From: Cryobacterium sp. Y11
Lineage (GTDB): Bacteria; Actinomycetota; Actinomycetes; Actinomycetales; Microbacteriaceae
Length of the DNA: 64,000 bases
NCBI RefSeq assembly: GCF_002929535.1
Contig: NZ_PJJO01000060.1
Span: 248,001-312,000, forward strand
Reading direction: 5' to 3'
Part shown: positions 45,068 through 53,690 of the stretch, in pieces
How the letters are laid out: each line of letters begins with the position of its first letter
How positions within the stretch are numbered: the stretch's first letter is position 1
The notes under the pieces: model-generated
Database searches by the model: none
The model's input: the letters and a program-made list of their open reading frames with translations, nothing else
What the model was told of the DNA's origin: nothing
Made by a program: the position numbers and the translations under genes

Positions 45068-46341
45068 TCCTCGTTCCGCTCGGTTCGCCGGTCGGGAAAG
45101 AATGGCGCAGTGGCTTCTTTTGTGGCAAACTCTCCGAGCGGTGAGCCTTCTTCATTGGCTGACCACGCGCCGCCAAAGGTCCACATACGACCAGGCTGCG
45201 ACGCGGTGACGATCAGGTCGGAGACGCCGCCGCTCTGCAACTTCAGGCCAGACATCGCTTGCCACTCGGCGATCATGCGCGGCGTTGAACGCAATCCCAC
45301 AACCGGGTTCGACACCAGCCACGGTGCGGCATCCGCCGCGACCTGGTTGATCTCGGCGCGTGCGACGGACCGCGTGTAGCCCGAGATGCCTTGGCCAGCC
45401 TTGCTCTTCATGATGGATTCTGCTGCGGCCTCCGAGGTTGCGCGATGAATAGCCGCGACCTGCTCGCCAACCAGTTTGCCGGCGACCTTGCCTAATCCGA
45501 ACGGAAGCAGCGCAAAGGCGATTTCGATGACCCCCTCGGCAGCGGATTTGCGCCCCGTCATGGTCTGACCGACGGCATTCAAGACGCTGGCGGCCGTTAC
45601 GGAGATGGCGACCGCTGCGACCACCCATCCCGCGATGGGGATGAAGAGGGCGACGACGACCAGTACGGCAGCCAACACGCCGTCGAACAAAATGATGGTG
45701 TCAATCAGTTGGGCATGTTCATCGAAGAACTGGTCGACGTTGTCCCAGAAGGTGTCGTTGAGGTCGCCGGAGTTTTCGACGTCAGAGATGGCCTCGGCGG
45801 CGACGTTCGCGGCAACGTCACGCTGGTCGATGGCAGTCTGCAGCAGCGCGATGGCGGCAACGAGCAGGCCGGCCGCGTCTGCGCAGTCATTCTCAGCGTT
45901 GTCCTGCTGTTTTTCGCAGTCGCGGCGGTCTTCCGCGCTGAGACTGGGATTAAAGAGCTGATTCTGATATTCAGCCCGAGCGGCATAGACCTCCGCTTGG
46001 GCCTGACCGGCCGTGTTCGCATTGCTCAGCGCCTGCACCGAGGTTGCCTGCGCTTCGCTGAGCGGAGTGACGTAACCAGTCAATGCCAGGCCGACGCCGG
46101 CGTAGCGTTCCTGGGCGCGCTCAATGCGTTCGGCGACGTCGTCGGCCTGCTCGGAGAGCGCCGATACGGCCTCGCTGACCATTCCCTCACAGCCCGAAAA
46201 CCCGCGCAGGTTCGCCGCGGCACGCGTTATGGCCTCAGCGACGCTCGTGTACTCCACAGCCGCGGTCTGCACGGCACTCGGATCGCCCGGAATCGGGTCG
46301 CGGTAGACGCCGAGGGCCGACCAGTCGGTGGGGCGGCTCAT
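45061..46341 (-). CDS. Putative type VII secretion substrate with WXG-like helical N-terminus
   Basis: The ATG at 46341 overlaps the upstream WXG100-like stop by 4 bases and gives 426 aa. Residues 1-200 are long helices (SVAEAITRAAANLRGFSG, DDVAERIERAQERYAGVG) with coiled-coil character, like LXG/WXG substrates. A hydrophobic hairpin follows (about 205-265: LFDGVLAAVLVVVALFIPIA and GWVVAAVAISVTAAS). The C-terminal 150 residues form an unrecognised domain with TRSVARAEINQVAADAAPWL and a Trp-rich end. It could be a polymorphic-type effector, but no toxin motif is evident. It is the first large product of the WXG100 operon. Confidence 0.65.
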   Translation of the reverse strand: MSRPTDWSALGVYRDPIPGDPSAVQTAAVEYTSVAEAITRAAANLRGFSGCEGMVSEAVSALSEQADDVAERIERAQERYAGVGLALTGYVTPLSEAQATSVQALSNANTAGQAQAEVYAARAEYQNQLFNPSLSAEDRRDCEKQQDNAENDCADAAGLLVAAIALLQTAIDQRDVAANVAAEAISDVENSGDLNDTFWDNVDQFFDEHAQLIDTIILFDGVLAAVLVVVALFIPIAGWVVAAVAISVTAASVLNAVGQTMTGRKSAAEGVIEIAFALLPFGLGKVAGKLVGEQVAAIHRATSEAAAESIMKSKAGQGISGYTRSVARAEINQVAADAAPWLVSNPVVGLRSTPRMIAEWQAMSGLKLQSGGVSDLIVTASQPGRMWTFGGAWSANEEGSPLGEFATKEATAPFFPDRRTERNEEW

Positions 46342-46652
46342 CCGTTCGCCCCAGTGCTCGCGGGCTGGGCGGCCTCGGTGATGCACGCACCCAGCTCGGT
46401 ATCGGTGTTCTCCAGGCCATCGGCCGCGGTGAGCAGATCTTCGCCCAGGGTCGCAAGTTGCTCGACTAATTCACTGCGACGGTGGTCCCAGTTGCTGGCG
46501 AAGGTGGTCCCGCGATCGGCGAGACCGGCGTGACCGACGGCATCCGCTAAATTCTGGCTCGTCGTCTTGGCCGAATCGAACTCGGTTCGAATCAGCGAGA
46601 CGTCACTCGCCATATCTCGGAGCAGGGTTGTATCAACCAATAAATCAGACAT
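46338..46652 (-). CDS. WXG100-like small helical protein (B)
   Basis: A 104-residue, nearly all-helical protein of WXG100/ESAT-6 size. The two helices (LLRDMASDVSLIRTEFDSAK and RRSELVEQLATLGEDLLTAA) flank a turn with FASNWDHRR, where Trp stands near the WxG position. The C-terminal ENTDTELG resembles the end of the neighbouring WXG100-like protein, suggesting a heterodimer. It is a probable substrate or partner of a type VII secretion ATPase. The gene overlaps the effector-like gene by 4 bases. Confidence 0.72.
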   Translation of the reverse strand: MSDLLVDTTLLRDMASDVSLIRTEFDSAKTTSQNLADAVGHAGLADRGTTFASNWDHRRSELVEQLATLGEDLLTAADGLENTDTELGACITEAAQPASTGANG

Positions 46653-46685
46653 CGTTCTCTTTCAACCCTGTGCTACCACGGATGC

Positions 46686-46982
46686 TTAGCCGCGGATTGC
46701 GTTACCGAGCTCGGTGTCCGCGTTGCCGAGGGCGTCGGCAGCAGCGGTGAGAAACTGGCTCATACCGTCGATGCCGTTCACCGCGAGGTTCGTGCCCTGC
46801 GTGAAGGAGTCATAGGCCGTCTGAAAGGCTCCCGAAGCGGAATCGGTCACGAAGCCGGAATCGACCAGGTTGTTCACGAGCGTCTGCAGCTCGGTCAGCT
46901 TGGTAATGAGATCTTCCTTGCCGGAGCTCAGACGACCGGCAGCATCCGTCATGTCGGAATAGGTCACGTTGAGATTAGTCAT
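46686..46982 (-). CDS. WXG100-like small secreted protein (A)
   Basis: A 98-residue two-helix protein of typical WXG100 length. The helix-turn-helix apex reads NLVDSGFVTDSASGAFQTAY, so SGF stands where WxG is usual. The second helix (GIDGMSQFLTAAADALGNAD) ends in DTELGNAIRG. WXG100 proteins are exported as dimers by EccC-type ATPases. It is the first gene of the minus-strand operon that continues through the effector-like and kinase genes. The nearest EccC-like gene (49388-52684) is damaged. Confidence 0.78.
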   Translation of the reverse strand: MTNLNVTYSDMTDAAGRLSSGKEDLITKLTELQTLVNNLVDSGFVTDSASGAFQTAYDSFTQGTNLAVNGIDGMSQFLTAAADALGNADTELGNAIRG

Positions 46983-47471
46983 GGTGTCCCGTTAAATGTG
47001 AGCCCTAGCGGGCTGCATATGATTCCAACTTAGTAGCAATGCCCCAATTGGGGGTAATGGGGGTGAACTCTCGGTCTAGGCGCAGCGCCGGTTTGCTGGC
47101 GCCCTGGTCGAGGTCGCCGACACCCTGCCCGTTCCGCCAGTCGAGACCGCCGACACCCTGCCCGTTCCGCCAGTCGAGACCGCCGACACCCCGCCCGTTC
47201 CGCTGGTTGAGGCGCGATTGATCGAGACCGCCTGCCTCGATCTCGATCGCTCGCGAGCTCGCGCCTCGATCAACGAGCTCCGCTGGTCGAGGCGCGACGA
47301 AGGAGCGATCGACCTGCCCCTTGTCGTTGGTCGAGCTTGCCGAGACCGCCATCGACCCACGCGACCAGGTCTCGGAAATGTACCTGGCTGACCGAATATC
47401 TCTACGCACAAAAATTCAAATATAGGTGAGATTCGCTCGACTGTTTTGCCCAGGTTTGGTACAATAAAACC
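46983..47471. other. Spacer between the WXG100 operon and the HNH gene, repeat-rich
   Basis: This 489-bp gap separates divergent genes. It holds the promoter of the WXG100 operon (a short AGCCC-GCTA-GGGCT inverted repeat lies near 47000), the 33-bp tandem repeats listed separately, and a stretch of inverted GGTCGAGGCGCGA/TCGCGCCTCGATC motifs (about 47205-47310). Repeats of that kind often accompany DUF222 HNH genes in Microbacteriaceae. No gene is supported here; an Arg/Gly-repetitive frame on the minus strand only reflects the repeats. Confidence 0.6.
47105..47203. repeat. Three tandem 33-bp repeats
   Basis: Copies at 47105-47137, 47138-47170 and 47171-47203 share the core GACACCCTGCCCGTTCCGC; copy 3 has one change in it. 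A further diverged TGGTTGAG half-unit follows. With no spacers between units this is a simple tandem repeat, not a CRISPR. Confidence 0.9.
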
Positions 47472-49241
47472 ATGAGCCAGAGCGGCGACACCCCACGGCC
47501 GGGCCTCGCCGATCCCTTCTTCGACGGCATCCATGACGGGGAATTTCTGGAGTGGTCTTTCTCCGCTGAAGATCGAGCCTTCTTCGACGATTTCCGAGTA
47601 CGGTGCAACTCCGACTGGCAGGCCGAAGCAGAAGCCGCGGCCGCCGCTCCAGCTTTTCCCTTCGCCGACGGCCCGACCATCCCGGCCGGCCTGAACCTGA
47701 CCGAGGCGTTCACGGCGGTGCCACCAGAGCACGTGTTCGACGAGAACCTTCGTGAGGAATTCCTGTACGCCGAGTACCTCCGCGCCGAGGGCAGCACCGA
47801 CGACAGCAGCCCGATCGACGACAGCCCGGTCGATGACAGCCCGGCGAACGGCAGTCCGGCCGACGGCAGTCCAGTCGACGGCGACCAGACGGAACCGTTG
47901 AGTCCGTTTCAACGGCAGCAGTCAAAGCTCGTCGACCGCGTCCTCTACCTCGAGAACGTCATCGGCTGGGCGCACGCCAGCATGGCCGAGGTCCTCACCG
48001 AGGCGTGGGATTACACCACCAACACCGCTGAAACCGGCCGCCCGCAGGCCGGTCCTGAGCACGAGCACGACTGGGACGCCACCTTCGCCGCCCAACAAGG
48101 ACTGATCGCAGAGATGGCCTGCGCACTGCGCATCCCCTACGGCACCGCCTCCGGCCTGCTGCACGACAGCCGGGTACTGGTCGAGACCCGCCCCGACACC
48201 CTCAATGCGCTCCGCACCGGAAAGATCTCCCTGCGGCACGTGCGCCGGCTCCTCGACCAACTCGACTCCGTACCCCAACCCGCCCGCACCGAACTCGAAG
48301 CGGTACTACTGCCACACGCGCGCAAGCTCACCGCGGCCCAGTTCGACGGCAAGGCCCGCAAACTCCGCGAACACTTCCACCCCGACAGCATCACCACCCG
48401 GCGTGCCAAATGCCTCGCCGACCGCAGCGTCAAGTTCTTCTCCGACAAAGACGGCATGGCCACACTCTGGCTGCGAGCCGCCGGGGAAGACCTCACCGGC
48501 ATCTACAACCGCGTAACCGAAACCGCTCTCAGCCTGCAGGGCCCGGGCGAACCACGCACCCTGGGCCAGCTGCGCGCGGACGTCGCCATCGACCTCCTCG
48601 CCCAAGGCGTCACCGAGACCGGCCTCGGCGCTGGCATCAGCGCCACCGTCAACATCACCGTCCCCGTCCTCACCCTGATGGGACGAGCTGCCGGCACGCG
48701 CGACGAGCCCGCCGAACTGGAAGGCTACGGACCCATCGCCCCGGAAGTCGCCCGCAAACTCGCCGGCACCGCCACAAGCTTCCTGCGCATCCTCACCCAC
48801 CCACACACCGGCATCGTCCTCGACGTCAGCTCCACCCCCTTCCGGGTACCCGCCGCCTTGAAGAAATACCTGCAACTACGCGATGGAACCTGCCGGTTCC
48901 CCGGCTGCAACCGCGCCGCACAGCACAGCGACCTCGACCACACCCAAGACAAACAATTCGGCGGTGCCACCAACGCCACCAACCTGCACTTCCTCTCCCC
49001 CGCCCACCACAACCTGAAACACTTCAGCGACTGGAAAGTCACCGCCGACCCCGACGGCACCCTCCACTGGACCAGCCCCGCCGGCAAACACTACGCCACC
49101 GACCCCGCAACCCGAATCACCCCACCGCGTCAACACACCGCCACACCACCGGCGCCACCACCACCAACGGCGGATGCAACAGTGAACGACCCGTGGACAT
49201 CCGTCTGGAACATCGACGACCCCAACCCCCAACCGTTCTAG
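47472..49241 (+). CDS. HNH endonuclease-domain protein of the DUF222 (13E12 repeat) family
   Basis: A 589-residue protein. The N-terminal part includes low-complexity Asp/Ser/Pro repeats (about residues 115-137, DDSPVDDSPANGSPADGSP). The DUF222 helical region follows (about 150-430, with EMACALRIPYGTASGLLHDS and LRTGKISLRHVRRLLDQLDS). The C-terminal HNH motif is CRFPGCNRAAQHSDLDHT then GGATNATNLHFLSPAHHNLK. HNH nucleases cut DNA; the DUF222 family is multi-copy in many actinobacteria and is thought to be mobile or selfish. It is on the opposite strand to its neighbours and splits the WXG100 operon from the eccC-like gene. Confidence 0.9.
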   Translation: MSQSGDTPRPGLADPFFDGIHDGEFLEWSFSAEDRAFFDDFRVRCNSDWQAEAEAAAAAPAFPFADGPTIPAGLNLTEAFTAVPPEHVFDENLREEFLYAEYLRAEGSTDDSSPIDDSPVDDSPANGSPADGSPVDGDQTEPLSPFQRQQSKLVDRVLYLENVIGWAHASMAEVLTEAWDYTTNTAETGRPQAGPEHEHDWDATFAAQQGLIAEMACALRIPYGTASGLLHDSRVLVETRPDTLNALRTGKISLRHVRRLLDQLDSVPQPARTELEAVLLPHARKLTAAQFDGKARKLREHFHPDSITTRRAKCLADRSVKFFSDKDGMATLWLRAAGEDLTGIYNRVTETALSLQGPGEPRTLGQLRADVAIDLLAQGVTETGLGAGISATVNITVPVLTLMGRAAGTRDEPAELEGYGPIAPEVARKLAGTATSFLRILTHPHTGIVLDVSSTPFRVPAALKKYLQLRDGTCRFPGCNRAAQHSDLDHTQDKQFGGATNATNLHFLSPAHHNLKHFSDWKVTADPDGTLHWTSPAGKHYATDPATRITPPRQHTATPPAPPPPTADATVNDPWTSVWNIDDPNPQPF

Positions 49242-49249
49242 GGTCCCCG

Positions 49250-49307
49250 GGCGACGTGATTAACCGCTCCAGAGCAACGCGGTGCTAGCCGTCCAATTCA
49301 CGTCGCC
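49250..49307. terminator. Nested inverted repeat between convergent genes
   Basis: GGCGACGTGA (49250-49259) pairs with TCACGTCGCC (49298-49307). Inside it ACCGC pairs with GCGGT. It lies just past the HNH stop and before the 3' end of the eccC-like gene, so a shared terminator is likely. The long loop makes it weaker than the other terminators here. Confidence 0.4.
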
Positions 49308-49387
49308 AGAACATCAGTGCGGGCCAGTTCTGGCACGAGCTGATAGTCAATACCAAGGCCAGGAAAACGCCACGGTGCAAGTTGCAA

Positions 49388-51440
49388 TTACTCCACGAGC
49401 GGAAGCTGCACCCGCACCACCTTGCCGCCGGACACCATCATGCCCCGTCCTGGCGGAAACTCGGCGCGGTTCAGCCGCGGCAGCGGGGTCTTCAGCAGAA
49501 TGTCGCCCTCGATGGTGTCGGGCTGCAACAGCAAGCCGCGGCGAGTGTTCTTCATCTCCGCAAACCGCGGCCAGGACGAGTTCCACGACGCGGTCTCACC
49601 GTCGGCGACCAGAAAGTGGTCGCTGCGCTTGACCTGTTTGATGAGCTCGACCAGCACAGCATCGGCCGGGGTCTGCAGAAAGTTCGCGAGGTTTTCGATG
49701 ACGATCGCGATGCGCGGGGTGGCCACGTCGGCGCTCACCGCCTCAGTCAGTTCCTTGGCCAGTTCGACGGCGCCAACGATAGTCGTCGCGCTGCCTACCC
49801 AGCCGGGCAGCCCGGCCAGGCCGGACCGCGCATTGCCGATGTAGTACCGCTTGACCGTGGGATCGAACCGCTCGAAAGCATGCATGAGCGCACGCAGTGC
49901 ATTGCTGCGCCCACTGGCCGGCGGGCCCGACAACAGCAGCGTGCCGCGCGGCACGAAACCGACCGAGTCGAGCGTTTCATCGCTCAGGCCGAGCGCCGGC
50001 TGGGCCATGACCCGGTCGGGCAGCTCGGTGGCCGGATAGTCGCGGGACAGGCTGCCAATCGGCATAGCGGCCTGGATTCCCCGAGCTTGCAACGATTCGG
50101 CCAGCACGCGCACGGCGGCCGCCTGCTCTGCGGCCACGGCGGAACCGCCACAGACCGCGATCTGGGTTTCCAGGCCGTCAAAAATTGCCCGGCCGGGCGC
50201 CGACTTCGCATTCAGGATGTCGCCGGGCACGTCGAGCAGGGTGTAGCCGGTATCGTCGGCGAGCCGCAGCACCAGGCGGCGTTGCACGCTGGAGCGCACC
50301 GAACTCGGCACCGAGCCGGAGCGGTCGGCGGTGAACGCCACGTGAATGCCGAGCTGACGACCATCAGAGAGGACACTGCGGAACACGTCGTACCAGTTCG
50401 ACCGGCCGCTCGCCACTTCCCACTCCTCGCGGAACGCGGCGAACCCGTCGATCAGCAGCAGGATGCGCGGCTCATTCGAGTGGTTCGCCAGCGTGCGGTA
50501 TCCGGCGATGGTCGAGGCGTTGGCCTCGGCAAATCGGTTGCCCCGGGATTCGAGCTCGGCCTTGAGCAACCGGAATAGCCGAATGATGCGTTCGGTGTCG
50601 TCGCCGCCGATGACGCTACCCACGTGCGGCAGGGGCTCCAGCATGCGCAGGCTACCGGCGGCGAAATCGAGACCGTAGACCGCGACGGGCCCGCCGTCGC
50701 TCGTGCTGCCCGCCGCGATTGCGAGGGTGCGCAGCGCGACGCTCTTTCCGGATCCACCGGTGCCGTAGATGCCGATGTGCCCATCGACGTCGGGCAGAAA
50801 GCACACCGCGCGCTGCTGCTCGGTCGGCGCGTCGGCCAGACCGAGCGCGAGGGCGGCATCCGTTCGTTTCAGAATGGGCGCCAGGTCGCACAAAAACGGT
50901 AATTCGTCGAGCCAGGGCCGCTGCGGCGCCGGAATCTGCGCCGAACCGGCGGCACCGACCAGAGCGGCGACGAGCCGCTGCTGGTCGGTCGGGCCGAGCT
51001 CGCGCTCCTGCCCGGCGAGCGGGTCGCTCGGCGGCTCCCAGGCGCTTTCCCCGCCGAAGCGCAGCTCCGCGATGCCGATTTCAGCATTTTCAGGTTCGCG
51101 CGAGGTCCAGCCGCCGGCATAGCCGGATTGAAACTGCTGCAGCCGCCCCGGACCGGTCTTGGCGATGCCACGGCCGGGCAGGCCAGGGTCGAAATGTGCG
51201 GCATCCTTCACCCCGACGACGTCGTTGCTGTCGGATTCGTCAGCCATGCGCAGCGCGACACGCAGATTGGTGTTGGCCCGCAAGTTGTCTTTGATGACAC
51301 CGGCTGGCCGCTGGGTGGCCATAATCAAATGGATCCCGAGCGAACGACCGCGCTGGGCGATGTCCACGACGCCGTCGACAAACTCCGGCACCTCGCTCAC
51401 CAGCGCCGCAAACTCGTCGATAACGAGCACGAGGGCCGGG
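49388..51440 (-). CDS. EccC-like ATPase, C-terminal fragment (end of module 1, modules 2 and 3)
   Basis: The homologous part begins at PPALVLVIDEFAALVSEVPE, the Walker B of ATPase module 1. It continues with RGRSLGIHLIMATQRPAGVI and the conserved FtsK features. Module 2 has Walker A GTGGSGKSVALRT and a Walker B-like ILLLIDGFAAFREE. Module 3 has GPPASGRSNALRALM, with Arg in place of the Walker A Lys, and RIAIVIENLANFL. In type VII systems module 1 hydrolyses ATP and module 3 binds the signal of WXG100 substrates. The frame is open upstream to 51697, but that stretch is out of frame with the homology. Confidence 0.8.
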
Positions 51441-52635
51441 GGCTGTCCGGGTCGCCGCGCTTCTCCAGCTCGATCAGATCCTTCGCTTTCTTGGAATTGA
51501 GCAGGTGCTCCCGATAACGCAGTTCGGCGCGCAGGCTGGTGAGTGCCCGCCGCACCAGGTGCGGGCTCAGGTCGGTGACCAGGCCGACACAGTGCGGCAG
51601 CGAGACGCAGTCCGCAAAGGCCGACCCGCCCTTGTAGTCGACGAACAGAAAAGTCACCCGGTCCGGGCTGTACTCGGCGGCCATGCCCAGCACCCAAGCC
51701 TGCAAAAATTCGCTCTTGCCAGCGCCGGTGGTACCGCCGACCAGGGCGTGCGGGCCCTGCGTTCGCAGGTCAAGGTGCATGGCCTGCACGCCGGTTGAAC
51801 CGACAATGGCCCGCAGGGTTCCGGCCCGTTTGGAATGCCGCACCGCACCAGGAGTGCGATCGTGCATGGAGGCGTTCTGCCGCCACCGGTCGATGACGGC
51901 CTCGTGTGCCTCCACCAGGTCGTGGCCGAGCAGGGTGACCATCGAGACCGAGCGCGGCAGGTCGCTCGAGTCGGCGATGAGGGCACCGGCATCAATGACC
52001 GGCGCCAGGCGGCGCGCGAAGTGCAGGGCGGTGGGCGAGTCGACCGACTCGACCGCGACATCCGTTATGGTCTCACCGAGCCGCACGAACGAGACCGTGC
52101 CGAGCCCGGTGTTCTCGTCGATGTCGACGGCGGTGCGGCAGACGGCGGGCAGGGCTGCCACGGTGCGAGCGATCCAGACTGGGTTGACGCCGGCGTCTGC
52201 ACCGTTCTCGGCAAGCTGAACGAGCCTGGAGCGGTCAGCGGCCACATCGTCGGAGATGACCACGATGATCGCCGGAATGGGCGATTTTGTGCCCTCGCCG
52301 GTGTAGCTCGAGCCGACTTCTTCGCCGCGTTCGAGAGCTGCGCGCTCGTGTTCCATGGCGCCGCGTCGCGCCGCTCTCTTCGATTGCTGCCGCTGGGCAA
52401 TGACCTCTTCCAGGGCAGCGAGAACGGATGCGGCCAGCGCCACGCTCGCGCCGGAGCCGACCCAGTCCTCACCGATCAGGGCGTCGGGCGGGAGCAGCAA
52501 CCAGTCGGTGCCGCCGGGAGCGACGGTGCGCAGGGTGAGCGGCGGCGCCGGGGGTGAGCGGCGAGCGCGGATCAACGCGGGCGATGGTGCCGGCCACGTC
52601 GGAAATCGTCGCCGCGGCATCCGTTGTGACGACAA
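51438..52635 (-). CDS. EccC-like ATPase, middle fragment (start of ATPase module 1)
   Basis: This fragment carries the end of the N-terminal ubiquitin-like domain (LTLRTVAPGGTDWLLLPPDA), a vWA-like stretch (IPAIIVVISDDVAADRSRLV) and the first half of ATPase module 1. Walker A is GGTTGAGKSEFLQAWVLGMA, followed by FLFVDYKGGSAFADC. It ends at the C5 run 51438-51442, after LIELEKRGDPDSP; the following residues to the stop at 51397 are out of frame. Without the C-terminal fragment it lacks Walker B and cannot be an ATPase. Confidence 0.7.
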
Positions 52636-52817
52636 TGTCGTCGTTTAGACCGTTGGACCGAGCCAACGTAAGTTTTAACCGCACGCGCGCGCCCCCAAAA
52701 TCGAGTGCAGCCGCATCGGCGACAAACCCGTTGTTCGGGCGTACCCCGCCTCGCCTCCGCGCTGTCCGCGCTGGCCTTCCCCGCTGTCCCTCCCCCCTCC
52801 GCCTTGTCCACTCCCAG

Positions 52818-52860
52818 CCCGGGCCCGGACGGCGGGCCCACGATAGACCATGGGCCCGCG
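52818..52860. repeat. GGGCCC-rich element, copy 3 (diverged)
   Basis: Three GGGCCC hexamers (52821-52826, 52834-52839, 52852-52857) occur within 43 bases, about 90 bases past the pilO stop of locus 2. The part CCCGGGCCCGG matches the left edge of copy 1, and GGGCCCACG matches copy 2. The long TATAAA-centred palindrome is missing. The rest of 52685-52952 shows nothing else. Confidence 0.5.
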
Positions 52861-52952
52861 ATCCGAAGGTGGGCTCGGCTACGGCGGATCAGCTTCAGCT
52901 TCAGCTTCCGCTCCGGGCAGGGCCACTTCTTCGCCCGACCGGTGCCGCCCGG

Positions 52953-53690
52953 TCACTGCAGTGGCGGTGCCGCCGTGTTCGAGTCGAGGACGTAGGCAAA
53001 GGCGGTGATCGTGCCGGTCACTGTGCCAGCGGCTGCGCCGTCGGCGGTCGACACCGTGGAGAGGGCGTTGATCAGTAGGAGCCGCCGGCCGTGCTGAATG
53101 CCCGAGACGAAATCAAGCACACGGTCGTATGGACCGGTGGCGGTGATACTGAGCGGGATGGCAATGAAATTCGCCGAAGTGAGGCGGGGGTCCGCCCCCG
53201 CGACTGGAACAACGCCGGCAGTCGCAGCCTCGGTGGCGGCATTGGCAGCGTTGCTCGGCGCCGGACTTGGCGTTGCCCCCGAGGTGGGCGCCGGGGTCGG
53301 CGCCCCGGCTGCGGGCGCGGTTACAACGAGCAGCGCCGGGTCGTATGCCTGCGCGTCATTTTGTGTGAACCCAGTGATCACGACCTGGCTGCTCGCTGCG
53401 ATCGAATTGAGTTCGTCAATCAGCGCTGGAATCTCGCCGGAGCTGGGAACGGCCAGCTGGATTGCGGCCAGTTCGTCAGTGAGCTCGTCGATTTTCTCGA
53501 ACTGCTTCTTCAAGGCAATCACCTGTAGCTCATAAGCGGAATTTTGCGCCAGCGTGGTGTCGCGATCGGCCTGAGCGAGCCGAACCTCGCTCAGCTTGGG
53601 CGAAATCCCCAAGAGCCACCCGAGCCCAACCACCGCGCCAATCACCAGCAAGATACCGATCACCCAAAGCCTGTTCTTGTCCACGATCAC
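52953..53690 (-). CDS. pilO: Type IV pilus inner-membrane alignment protein PilO, locus 2
   Basis: A 245-residue bitopic protein with a membrane helix (LWVIGILLVIGAVVGLGWLL, residues 8-27) and a coiled-coil (about 30-75). A Pro/Ala/Thr-rich insert (about 130-165) is longer than in the locus-1 paralogue. The C-terminal strand-rich domain contains LVSGIQHGRR-type LDFVSGIQHGRRLLLINALS, closely matching locus 1. The GTG at 53690 overlaps the pilN stop by 4 bases. It is the last gene of locus 2. Confidence 0.8.
   Translation of the reverse strand: MIVDKNRLWVIGILLVIGAVVGLGWLLGISPKLSEVRLAQADRDTTLAQNSAYELQVIALKKQFEKIDELTDELAAIQLAVPSSGEIPALIDELNSIAASSQVVITGFTQNDAQAYDPALLVVTAPAAGAPTPAPTSGATPSPAPSNAANAATEAATAGVVPVAGADPRLTSANFIAIPLSITATGPYDRVLDFVSGIQHGRRLLLINALSTVSTADGAAAGTVTGTITAFAYVLDSNTAAPPLQ

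Larger units (their letters stand above)
49388..52684 (-). pseudogene. EccC/FtsK-SpoIIIE-type type VII secretion ATPase, frameshifted and internally deleted
   Basis: Three frame segments align to one actinobacterial EccC-like protein. Segment 1 starts at GTG 52684 (RLKLTLARSNGLNDDIVVTT), segment 2 continues in another frame from about 52555, and segment 3 returns to the first frame from about 51440. Both switches coincide with runs of five C (52550-52554 and 51438-51442): one C fewer at the first and one more at the second restores a continuous frame. After the N-terminal ubiquitin-like part, GEDWVGSGASVALA is joined directly to SVLAALEEVIAQRQQ. The FHA and membrane segments usual for such proteins are missing, so a membrane-anchored motor is not encoded even if the frameshifts are errors. 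Three ATPase modules remain. Confidence 0.75.

Noticed and set aside
47105..47203. Possible CRISPR array
   Set aside because: The 33-bp units are directly adjacent with no spacers, there are only three, and no cas gene is present in the window.
47005..47409. Minus-strand frame with LDWRNGQGVGG repeats
   Set aside because: The protein repeats only reflect the 33-bp tandem DNA repeats; no start signal or conserved domain.
48410..49288. Arg/His/Pro-rich plus-strand frame inside the HNH gene
   Set aside because: It is the +1 shadow of the DUF222/HNH frame, whose HNH motif is unmistakable.
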